Below are positions 1 to 4,539 of a stretch of 10,260 nucleotides of DNA, piece by piece. A program made the position numbers and the translations under genes. The notes beneath the pieces are model-generated. The model was not told where the DNA came from. It made no database searches and worked only from the letters and a program-made list of their open reading frames with translations. The stretch is from M55B177 sp034722275 (lineage in GTDB: Bacteria > Chloroflexota > Dehalococcoidia > GIF9 > AB-539-J10), in assembly GCA_034722275.1 (NCBI GenBank), contig JAYENW010000015.1:1-10260 (forward strand), written 5' to 3'. Numbering within the stretch: position 1 is the first letter of the stretch; every line of letters starts with the position of its first letter.

Positions 1-1
1 C

Positions 2-1045
2 TTGATTATTGCTCCCCTTCTCTCCTACATGGGCACCGGGCTCAAGGTGGGTCAGATGCACGAAGAGAAGACGCAGGAGCTTTACGCCGCCGACGCTGGG
101 GTGGAGGACGCCATGTGGCAGATACAGCATCTACCTGATTCCCTTCCAGAGAAGCTTGAAAACACGGGTGACTCATACATCTACTCGGAAGATGAGCAGC
201 CCTTTGTGAATGAAATGAGCGTTGCCGTTACCATACAACGCACAGAGATGGACGTATTCAAGGTTCTGTCCACTGCCGGCGGTACTGAGGTTGAATGCTT
301 CATCACCGCAGTCTTTGGTGATTATTCCGACGTCATGGACAACGCAATCACCAGTCAAGGCGATTATATCCTGAAAGGCCCGACAACTGTTGACCCCCCA
401 GAGGGAGAAGAGCACGGGCCTGTAAAGAATTATACCGGGGACTGGCCTTCACCTGAGGAGCTTTCTGAATGGTATTCAAGGGATGTAGATAAAGATAACC
501 CCTGCGATCAGGACTTTATTGACCTTGAGGGTAGCGATACTACTATAGGTCCACTTTACGTGAATAGCGACTTTTCCATCTATAACTCCAGTAATACTGA
601 AGCAACCTTAACGCTTATAGGGACTTTATATATTACCGGTGATACCTTGATTGGAAAAACCGGGAAGGATTTCACTCTCAATCTTAACGGGAATACGATA
701 TTTGTTGAAAGCGATACTGCAGGTAGCCAGTATGCTCTGGAAATTGGCGGTAATTGCATTATTGACGGCTCGGGGTGTATCATTGCTGTTGGTGACATTC
801 TATTTAAACCAGGGTTGAACTCTACTTCTTTCGATTATGTTTTTGTCATGTCTGTGATAGGCAAAACTTATATGCAGCCTAACGGTGATTTTTATGGCAC
901 CTTAGCTGGTAGCTCAGAGGTTGAAATACAAAATGGTGACTTCCATTGGACTGATCCCTCTGGGGTTGAAGGTGGGTTGAACGTGCCTGGTGGTGGGGGC
1001 GGCGGTGGTGCTGAATGGAAAACTGCTGCCTGGCAGATAAGCTAG
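2..1045 (+). CDS. PilX-like pilus-associated surface protein (5' end outside window)
   Basis: The open frame enters from the left edge, so the true start and the first part of the N-terminal hydrophobic helix are missing; the TTG at position 2 is not a believable start. The visible N-terminus is the end of a membrane helix (LIIAPLLSYMGTGLKV) followed by EEKTQELYAADAGVEDAMWQ. This pattern, with the AADAG(V/I)E turn, is typical of PilX-type minor pilin-like proteins and of related Chloroflexota surface proteins. From about residue 105 to 320 the protein is rich in short beta-strand-like repeats with Gly, Asn, Thr and Ser (for example LTLIGTLYITGDTLIG and LEIGGNCIIDGSGCIIAVGD), which suggests a beta-helix or adhesin-like fold. 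A run of seven glycines (about residues 330-336) precedes a short tail ending in WQIS. It stops with TAG. A role in pilus assembly or adhesion is inferred from the N-terminus and from the pilus genes downstream; the exact family is uncertain. Confidence 0.7.
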   Translation: MIIAPLLSYMGTGLKVGQMHEEKTQELYAADAGVEDAMWQIQHLPDSLPEKLENTGDSYIYSEDEQPFVNEMSVAVTIQRTEMDVFKVLSTAGGTEVECFITAVFGDYSDVMDNAITSQGDYILKGPTTVDPPEGEEHGPVKNYTGDWPSPEELSEWYSRDVDKDNPCDQDFIDLEGSDTTIGPLYVNSDFSIYNSSNTEATLTLIGTLYITGDTLIGKTGKDFTLNLNGNTIFVESDTAGSQYALEIGGNCIIDGSGCIIAVGDILFKPGLNSTSFDYVFVMSVIGKTYMQPNGDFYGTLAGSSEVEIQNGDFHWTDPSGVEGGLNVPGGGGGGGAEWKTAAWQIS

Positions 1046-1086
1046 CAATAGCAGTTGCCAATGAGATAAGCGTTTGATTCCGTAAT

Positions 1087-1184
1087 GGCGGGGTTTATCC
1101 CCGCCTCACCGACCAATATAATACAGGGGCGAAGTGGAAACTTCGCGAGTCAGAGTTGTGTATTCCTCCTGATTTAGCAAAGCC
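1087..1184. repeat. Modular palindromic repeat, copy 1
   Basis: This copy contains two hairpins in tandem. The first has GGCGGGG and CCCCGCC arms around TTTAT (1087-1105); the second has GCGAAGT and ACTTCGC arms around a GGAA loop (1129-1146). A tail TGTATTCCTCCTGAT...AGCAAAGCC follows. It matches the element at 3501-3600 almost base for base, apart from a 2-base length difference between the hairpins. It lies just after the PilX-like stop and before the convergent retropepsin gene, so its hairpins could also end transcription, although no T tract follows. No coding potential is seen. Confidence 0.8.
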
Positions 1185-1238
1185 ATTTGGTCAGCCTGGA
1201 TTACCTGAATGTAGTGCAACCCTTTAGGGTCGTGCGTA

Positions 1239-1625
1239 TCAGGGATTGAGTGTAAGGATGCCTTGCTTAAAGTCGAGCCCGATATTGAACTGGCGCAGGA
1301 AGTTCAATCCAATAACGCCATCAATGCCGTGCTCCTCAGGGAGGGTATAGATAAGGACATCGAGGTTATCAACTTTAGCGTTAGCCAGAGCGAAAGACTT
1401 GAGGGTGACCTTGGGAGCAATATGGTGCTGAGAGGCATCGCCAAAGGAAGCCGTCTCTGTAACTTGTCCAGGGTCGAAGCCAACCTGGATTGCTGCTGCC
1501 TCAGAGATGATGGTATAGGAGGAGCCGGTATCAAGTGCCAAAATAAATATATGTCGGCTCTTGAATTCAAGGCCACATTCAAAGAGCAAAATAGCGGCAT
1601 CGGGGTCGAAGGGGATTTTGCTCAC
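1239..1625 (-). CDS. Retropepsin-like aspartic protease
   Basis: This is a 128-residue protein. The catalytic motif LALDTGSSYTIIS (Asp-Thr-Gly at about residues 32-34) is followed by a beta-rich stretch and a second conserved block, GIDGVIGLNFLRQFNIGLDF (about residues 99-118), with the hydrophobic-hydrophobic-Gly pattern of retroviral-type proteases. The length fits a single-domain retropepsin that would act as a homodimer, each subunit giving one Asp. No signal peptide or membrane segment is seen, so it is probably cytoplasmic. The start is GTG (1625-1623), overlapping the upstream gene's TGA in a GTGA junction, which implies translational coupling. The substrate is unknown. The stop is TGA, and no clear terminator follows. 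Confidence 0.82.
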   Translation of the reverse strand: MSKIPFDPDAAILLFECGLEFKSRHIFILALDTGSSYTIISEAAAIQVGFDPGQVTETASFGDASQHHIAPKVTLKSFALANAKVDNLDVLIYTLPEEHGIDGVIGLNFLRQFNIGLDFKQGILTLNP

Positions 1626-1855
1626 AAAACAACTGCCATGCCCTTTTTGGGTTTCGGACCTGTGTAAACGCGGTAAGTGTGATGATAAACCCCAGCCTTC
1701 TTTGCCATAAATTCATCCAAGGCAGCTCGGCTGGGACTATGAGCCAGAAGCTTACCCCTTATAGGATGACCTGATTTATCAAGTTCACAGATCTCAAACC
1801 AAAGCCACTCATCTGCATATTGCTTTTCTATCTCGAGAATATCAACTTCAGTCAC
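1622..1855 (-). CDS. Small hypothetical protein coupled to the retropepsin
   Basis: This 77-residue soluble protein starts with GTG, placed 7 bases after a GGGAG ribosome-binding site (CTCCC on the + strand at 1863-1867). It begins with an acidic helix (EVDILEIEKQYADEWLWFEI), then a short beta segment, the sequence GKLLAHSPSRAALDEFM, and a basic end (VYTGPKPKKG). The layout (Tyr-Ala-x-x-Trp, then a strand, then an 'ahs...aldef' helix) recalls small DUF5678-like proteins that sit next to retropepsin-like genes in cyanobacteria and Chloroflexota, but I am not sure of this family. It overlaps the protease gene by 4 bases, so the two are almost certainly made together. Its function is unknown; it could be a partner, substrate or inhibitor of the protease. 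Confidence 0.72.
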   Translation of the reverse strand: MTEVDILEIEKQYADEWLWFEICELDKSGHPIRGKLLAHSPSRAALDEFMAKKAGVYHHTYRVYTGPKPKKGMAVVL

Positions 1856-1875
1856 TTTTTCGCTCCCGTAATCAG

Positions 1876-1905
1876 AGGATAACTGAGAGTGCCAGTGTTT
1901 GTCAA
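1876..1905 (-). promoter_or_regulatory. Likely sigma-70-type promoter for the small protein-retropepsin pair
   Basis: On the minus strand a perfect TTGACA (1905-1900) is followed after 18 bases by TATCCT (1881-1876). This would start transcription about 15 bases before the GTG at 1855, with the GGGAG ribosome-binding site in between. The -35 is a consensus match and the -10 matches four of six. Confidence 0.5.
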
Positions 1906-1923
1906 ATTATAAAAATAAAAAGG

Positions 1924-1962
1924 GTTGGTTAAGACAAGAAGGAGATTTGCAAAATTGAGTAG
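1924..1962 (+). pseudogene. 3'-end remnant of a relE/parE-type toxin gene
   Basis: In the frame ending at TAG 1960-1962 the last codons read KKEICKIE-stop. These match the end of the relE-like gene at 4236-4238 (RKEIYKIK-stop). An upstream Val-Gly pair (1924-1929) in the same frame also matches, with a TAA between. The nucleotide similarity continues past the stop codon (see the repeat at 1936-2015). Nothing of the rest of the toxin gene is left; the minus-strand promoter at 1876-1905 lies directly upstream. Confidence 0.55.
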
Positions 1963-2015
1963 CAGTAATTGCTGTCCTTCCCTATCTCAAATTAACCTTA
2001 ATATAATCCAGCAAA
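1936..2015. repeat. Duplicated relE 3' end plus flank, copy A
   Basis: The first 50 bases align without gaps with 4212-4261 at 42 of 50 positions, and all eight differences are transitions. Similarity continues less well to the shared AATCCAGCA near the end. The palindrome AGCAGTAATTGCT (1961-1973, one G-T pair) follows the relic stop codon in the same way as AGCAATAATTGCT in the other copy. The far end (AGCAAAGCCATTTGG, 2010-2024) also matches the tail of the palindromic repeat at 1176-1190, so the elements are composite. Confidence 0.65.
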
Positions 2016-2039
2016 GCCATTTGGCCAAGCTGGATAGCT

Positions 2040-2222
2040 TTACCACCCTGGCTTCCAGCTTCTTATAGCTTTAACCCGTTCAAAATCACTGTCGTTAGTA
2101 GCTATATCAGAGAGATAATTGTTCAACATACTATATAGATTTAGAGAATCATTTGTCAGTAGTGAATATTTTCGCCGTAGCTCAGCGCTTTGGAAAATAG
2201 CATCTTCCCACAACTTCTGCAA
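2040..2222 (-). pseudogene. C-terminal half of a VapC-type PIN-domain toxin
   Basis: The frame encodes about 60 residues. LRRKYSLLTNDSLNLYSML and SDIATNDSDFERVKAI are the conserved C-terminal blocks of PIN-domain RNases, with the Asp of LLTND and the Asp residues of ATNDSDF that help bind the metal. It ends normally in WKPGW-TAA. The N-terminal half, with the first catalytic Asp, is absent: an in-frame TGA (2225-2223 on the minus strand) lies immediately upstream of the only possible start (TTG at 2222). Another frame just upstream reads MIAEVVGR, which faintly resembles the middle of PIN proteins and hints at a frameshift or internal deletion. No vapB antitoxin is seen nearby. It is most likely non-functional. 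Confidence 0.7.
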
Positions 2223-2276
2223 TCATTAGTCTGTGTAAAACCTCGCACTACGATACTGAACAAATAACGCAATATG

Positions 2277-2306
2277 TTAATATGGAAAGCGCAAGATAAG
2301 CATAAT
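2277..2306 (+). promoter_or_regulatory. Possible promoter for hicBA
   Basis: TTAATA (2277-2282) and CATAAT (2301-2306) are separated by 18 bases and match the sigma-70 consensus at four and five of six positions. The predicted start of transcription lies just before the GTGGGG ribosome-binding site of hicB. The region is very AT-rich, so chance matches are possible. Confidence 0.35.
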
Positions 2307-2325
2307 ATAAATTGTGGGGCATACT

Positions 2326-2520
2326 ATGAGATATAGAGTCAATATTAAGAAAACTGACGAAGGTTATGCTATTTGGTGTCCCGGACTGCCTGGTTGCTGG
2401 TCACAGGGAGAAACAGAAGAAGAGGCACTGGAGAACATAAAGGATGCTATTCAGGCTTACCTGGAAACCGTCGAGGAATTAAGCAAAAATAAAGAGTCAC
2501 GTTATGTGGAAGTAGGGTAA
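2326..2520 (+). CDS. hicB: HicB-type antitoxin
   Basis: This 64-residue protein has the HicB fold signature: MRYRVNIKKTDEGYAIW, then CPGLPGCWSQGETEEEALEN, then a helix IKDAIQAYLETVEEL. Members of this family bind and neutralise the HicA mRNA interferase. It is a short version with no ribbon-helix-helix or helix-turn-helix tail, so DNA binding for autoregulation is not evident. The ATG at 2326 is chosen over the in-frame GTG at 2314 because the GTGGGG stretch (2314-2319) then serves as the ribosome-binding site at a spacing of 6. The toxin gene follows after 3 bases, in antitoxin-first order. Confidence 0.88.
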   Translation: MRYRVNIKKTDEGYAIWCPGLPGCWSQGETEEEALENIKDAIQAYLETVEELSKNKESRYVEVG

Positions 2521-2523
2521 AAT

Positions 2524-2679
2524 ATGCCCAAGCTTCCGGGTGTAAACCACCAGCGAGCTGTTAGTGGTCTTGGAAAGGCAGGTTTCTGGATTGCACGGCA
2601 GGGCAAGCATTTCACGATGACCGATGGGGAGCGTGTTATCACCATTCCAAGAGCAAATCCGATTAATCTTATCGATTGA
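2524..2679 (+). CDS. hicA: HicA-type toxin, C-terminally shortened
   Basis: This is a 51-residue frame starting with ATG 3 bases after hicB. It reads MPKLPGVNHQRAVSGLGKAG, then a block with IARQGKHFTM and RVITIPRANPIN, matching the HicA double-stranded-RNA-binding-like fold: the LPG start, the first helix, the conserved His in QGKHF (RNase active site), and the IP-x-x-NPI block. Family members normally continue about 20 more residues through a C-terminal helix; here TGA (2677-2679) ends the frame right after NPINLID. The toxin therefore lacks its last helix and is probably inactive or weakened, although the catalytic His is kept. The following NYN fragment is in the same frame. Confidence 0.75.
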   Translation: MPKLPGVNHQRAVSGLGKAGFWIARQGKHFTMTDGERVITIPRANPINLID

Positions 2680-2724
2680 ATATGCGCTATCTTCGTGATA
2701 CACTTCGATAAAACCAAAAAGGAA

Positions 2725-3272
2725 ATGGACAGAGTAGCTATATTTGTAGATGGAGGTGGACTTTTCCATGTGCGGAACGCGGTCTACAAGACATTCAGTA
2801 AACAACTCGATTTTGAAAAATTTTGTAGGAAACTTTGTGGTCAGCGGAGGCTTATGCGTGCTTATTTCTGTAATGCATTGCCTAGTCAGGATAAAGAACC
2901 AGATGCTTACAGGCAATCGATGAGATATATGACACGGCTCGAGTACACCCATATGTCCAAGTAAGCCGCTCATGGTTGATGTATCCACCAGATGGTAGCA
3001 GACCAGTACAAAAAGGCGTAGATATGCATGTAGCTCTCCATATGGTAAGATTAGCTTATAATAACGCGTATGATACAGCTATCTTGGTCGCTGGTGACGC
3101 AGACTTGGTAGAAGCAGTGAGAACTGTTAAGGATTTGGGAAGACAGGTGGAGTGTGTATATTGTCCAAATGTTATGTACTCCACACCACTTATCAGGAGT
3201 GCTGACGTGGGGATTGAAGTTGATATGGAATGGTTGAAGGATTGTCTAGTGGAAAAGGAAGAACCTGAATAA
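2725..3272 (+). pseudogene. NYN-domain (LabA/DUF88-like) nuclease gene with a frameshift
   Basis: Two adjoining frames together encode one protein of about 180 residues. The first gives MDRVAIFVDGGGLFHVRN (with the N-terminal acidic residue of the PIN-like active site) through YFCNALPSQDKEPDAYRQSM. The second gives HPYVQVSRSWLMYPPDGSRP, KGVDMHVALHMVRLAY, AILVAGDADLVEAVRTVKDL (the conserved acidic GDxD block) and the C-terminus. The frame changes near 2941-2945 by -1, and read across the shift the sequence fits the family without a gap. NYN proteins are metal-dependent RNases of the PIN-like superfamily. The ATG at 2725 is chosen by family fit; a GTG at 2695 is also possible, and neither has a well-spaced ribosome-binding site. 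This is either a real pseudogene or a one-base sequence error. Confidence 0.78.
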
Positions 3273-3273
3273 A

Positions 3274-3301
3274 AAATAAGGAGGTGCAAACCTCCTTATT
3301 T
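3274..3301 (+). terminator. Strong hairpin after the NYN gene, probable terminator
   Basis: Directly after the TAA there is a perfect 12-bp stem, AAATAAGGAGGT paired with ACCTCCTTATTT, around a GCAA tetraloop. The T-rich CATTTTCTT follows. The A-rich 5' arm and T-rich 3' side would allow termination in both directions. Confidence 0.72.
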
Positions 3302-3476
3302 CATTTTCTTGCGGCCAGTTCATCCAGTAAATGGGTAAAACGGCTCGCACTTTTTTAATGCGATATAATAGTAAAATAGGGCTTAGAATTTGTCAATAGT
3401 TTTTCCTAGGTTTTGCCAACTTTTGCCTAGTACTTTAGTACAGGTCACTAATATTGGCGTGACATAACATTTTGCA
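3302..3476. other. Non-coding AT-rich spacer
   Basis: I find no gene here. It holds TA-rich stretches such as ATGCGATATAATAG (3359-3372), which contains a TATAAT, a short direct repeat TTTTGCC (3412 and 3421 areas), and a small inverted pair GTACTTTAGTAC. None is strong enough to call as a functional site. The hairpin at 3274-3301 is to the left and repeat copy 2 is to the right. Confidence 0.5.
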
Positions 3477-3600
3477 CGACCCTATACGGTTAACTGTAGG
3501 GGCGGGTTTTATCCCCGCCTCACCCACCAATATAATCTACAGGGGCGAAGTGGAAACTTCGCGAGCCAGAGCTGTGTATTCCTCCTGATGGAGCAAAGCC
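3477..3600. repeat. Modular palindromic repeat, copy 2 (longest)
   Basis: The order of modules is CGACCCTATACGGTTAACTG (containing an imperfect palindrome centred on GTTAAC); a GGCGGG-TTTTAT-CCCCGCC hairpin (3501-3519); the spacer CACCAATATAAT; a GCGAAGT-GGAA-ACTTCGC hairpin (3545-3562); and a tail ending in AGCAAAGCC. The part from 3501 on is nearly identical to 1087-1184. The first modules recur at 4355-4396 and in part at 4490-4512. Confidence 0.82.
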
Positions 3601-3655
3601 AAGCGGCGAGATAATGTAATAGGAAAACTCGAATGGGTGAGACCAGGATTGCTTG

Positions 3656-3664
3656 TGCTATAAT
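3656..3664 (+). promoter_or_regulatory. Extended -10 promoter for the relB-like antitoxin
   Basis: TGCTATAAT is a perfect extended -10 element (TG, one base, TATAAT). No good -35 lies 16-18 bases upstream, as is usual for extended -10 promoters. Transcription would start near 3671 and leave a leader of about 130 bases before the antitoxin ATG at 3800. Confidence 0.5.
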
Positions 3665-3685
3665 GTAAAGGGATAGAATGAAGAC

Positions 3686-3744
3686 TTAAAGTCGGGGCGA
3701 GTTTGCCAGAACTTCTTGTAGAGGCAACTATTACCTGACTTTAG
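3686..3744 (+). promoter_or_regulatory. Structured leader upstream of the antitoxin gene
   Basis: TTAAAGTCGGG (3686-3696) can pair with CCTGACTTTAG (3734-3744) over 11 positions, two of them G-U in RNA. Inside the loop, TTGCC (3703-3707) can pair with GGCAA (3723-3727). The structure lies wholly within the predicted leader, and its 3' arm overlaps the first of two direct repeats. It matches no riboswitch that I recognise. A role in control of the toxin-antitoxin operon is inference. Confidence 0.4.
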
Positions 3745-3787
3745 ATTGATTAGGTTAAGTAAAGCAAGTTAGTCTGATTAGATTAAG
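3741..3787 (+). promoter_or_regulatory. Pair of 19-base direct repeats before the antitoxin gene
   Basis: TTAGATTGATTAGGTTAAG (3741-3759) and TTAGTCTGATTAGATTAAG (3769-3787) agree at 16 of 19 positions with a period of 28 bases. The second ends at the ribosome-binding site. Paired sites close to a toxin-antitoxin start are often bound by the antitoxin or the complex, but these lie about 70-115 bases downstream of the predicted transcription start. They could also be an RNA-level element or mark a second promoter. Confidence 0.4.
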
Positions 3788-3799
3788 GGGAAGATAAAG

Positions 3800-3988
3800 A
3801 TGACCAAAGTTAAAGACCTAACCATTGATGAGTTGGAATATTTAATAGAGCAAAAAATCTTAGAGGTTCTTGGTGACCCTGATTCCGGGCTAGAACTCAC
3901 GGAGGAATTTAAAGAGGAACTGAAGGAGCGCTTGGGAAATCCCTCTAAGAGAATCCCTCATGAAGAGGTACTAAAAAGCTTTGCTTAA
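3800..3988 (+). CDS. RelB/ParD-like antitoxin
   Basis: This 62-residue acidic helical protein reads MTKVKDLTIDELEYLIEQKI, then LGDPDSGLEL, then EEFKEELKERL and IPHEEVLKSFA. The order (DLT-x-x-EL-x-x-LI helix, DPD-x-GLEL loop, amphipathic helix, I-P-x-EEV tail) is that of a group of short antitoxins found with RelE/ParE toxins in Chloroflexota and cyanobacteria. AAGGGGA (3785-3791) lies 8 bases before the ATG. The toxin frame overlaps its last codons by 8 bases. With the toxin broken, the antitoxin remains as an intact orphan. Confidence 0.75.
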   Translation: MTKVKDLTIDELEYLIEQKILEVLGDPDSGLELTEEFKEELKERLGNPSKRIPHEEVLKSFA

Positions 3989-4238
3989 GGTTGATTGGAC
4001 TGAAACAGCGATAAGAGACCTTGAAAAGCTTGATAAGCCAATAGCCCGAAGAATCTTAGCAAGGATTACCTGGTTTTCTAATAATTTTTGAAGAGTTATT
4101 CCTGAGCCTTTAACTGGTGGATTTAAAGGAGCATTCAAGTTGCGTGCAGGAGGTTGGCGAGTAGTTTATACACTGCAAGGCAAGACCATTGTAATTCAAT
4201 TTGTAGGTCATAGAAAGGAAATTTACAAAATTAAGTAG
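3981..4238 (+). pseudogene. RelE/ParE-type toxin with an internal stop codon
   Basis: From TTG 3981 (the only start after an in-frame TAA at 3972) the frame reads LKVDWTETAIRDLEKLDKPI, then ARRILARITWFSNNF, then a TGA (4089-4091). After the stop the same frame goes on through RVIPEPLTGGFKGAFKLRAG, WRVVYTLQGK, VIQFVGHRKEIYKIK and TAG. This is the whole RelE/ParE fold (about 85 residues), including the basic and aromatic C-terminus, so one codon interrupts an otherwise intact toxin with no length change. Such toxins cleave mRNA on the ribosome or poison gyrase. It is probably inactive, since the first 36 residues would not fold alone. A second copy of its 3' end lies at 1924-1962. Confidence 0.82.
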
Positions 4239-4291
4239 CAATAATTGCTATCCTTCTCTATGTTGAACTAAGCTTGCCTAATCCAGCATAG
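4212..4291. repeat. relE 3' end plus flank, copy B
   Basis: This is the partner of the element at 1936-2015: 42 of the first 50 bases are identical, and all eight differences are transitions. It includes the last codons of the relE-like gene and the perfect palindrome AGCAATAATTGCT (4237-4249), which starts within the stop codon. It then diverges to the shared AATCCAGCA (4280-4288). Confidence 0.65.
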
Positions 4292-4339
4292 CGAGGGGGT
4301 AAAAAGGCAGCAATAAAACACAAATAGGTGATGAACCCT

Positions 4340-4396
4340 AGTCGGGCACGGGTCCGACCCTACGGTTAACTGTAGTGGCGGGTTTTATCCCCACCT
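4340..4396. repeat. Modular palindromic repeat, copy 3 (partial)
   Basis: This copy contains a GTCGG...CCGAC inverted pair (4341-4358), then CGACCCTACGGTTAACTGTA (4355-4374), then GGCGGG-TTTTAT-CCCCACC, a decayed form of the middle hairpin. It breaks off at CACCT, before the GCGAAGT hairpin and tail seen in copies 1 and 2. Together with 4474-4512 it fills most of the 300-base gap between the relE pseudogene and pilO, in which no gene is seen. Confidence 0.7.
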
Positions 4397-4459
4397 GAAC
4401 TTTTCTGAGGCAAATTGGAAAAATATCCTGAATATCTTCCATTTGCGGAGGTGATACTT

Positions 4460-4465
4460 TATAAT
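4460..4465 (+). promoter_or_regulatory. Possible -10 box for the pilO-pilMN operon
   Basis: A perfect TATAAT stands about 75 bases before the pilO-like start. Upstream, TTCCAT (4437-4442) at a spacing of 17 is only a weak -35. If used, the leader would carry the GGTCGGGG hairpin at 4474-4494. Confidence 0.35.
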
Positions 4466-4473
4466 GGGGAAAA

Positions 4474-4512
4474 GGTCGGGGACAAGCCCCGACCCTGCGG
4501 TTGATTGTGTAG
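4474..4512. repeat. Modular palindromic repeat, copy 4 (first modules only)
   Basis: A perfect 8-bp stem, GGTCGGGG and CCCCGACC around ACAAG (4474-4494), is followed by CCTGCGGTTGATTGTGTAG, a diverged form of the CCTACGGTTAACTGTAG module. It sits in the probable 5' leader of the pilO-like gene, so it could affect expression of the pilus operon. Confidence 0.6.
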
Positions 4513-4539
4513 AAAAGTTAGCAGCAAGAGAGAAAGTCA

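Noticed and set aside
1263..1667. A 134-codon open frame on the + strand opposite the retropepsin gene
   Set aside because: It is the antisense shadow of the minus-strand protease, which has a clear DTG motif and the coupled upstream gene. The + strand product has no recognisable pattern.
2497..2988. A 163-codon open frame on the minus strand
   Set aside because: It lies across hicA and the first half of the NYN gene, both of which have clear family motifs on the + strand. The minus product is Cys- and His-rich without a pattern.
2524..3272. HicA and NYN as a fused toxin, since hicA, its TGA and the first NYN fragment share a frame
   Set aside because: A shared frame is expected one time in three by chance. 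There are 15 codons between the TGA and the NYN ATG with no linker-like conservation, and the NYN gene has its own natural N-terminus.
3302..3476. Small gene or RNA gene in the spacer
   Set aside because: No frame with a start, a ribosome-binding site and sensible composition is present, and no tRNA-like fold or known RNA motif is visible.
1087..3600. CRISPR array
   Set aside because: The repeats are few, long, far apart and made of hairpin modules. There are no regular spacers and no cas genes.
2677..4091. TGA reassigned or read through, since TGA ends hicA early and also interrupts relE
   Set aside because: TGA also ends the retropepsin and its partner at natural positions. No selenocysteine-type structure is evident, and nearby genes show independent damage (frameshift and truncation) that recoding would not explain.
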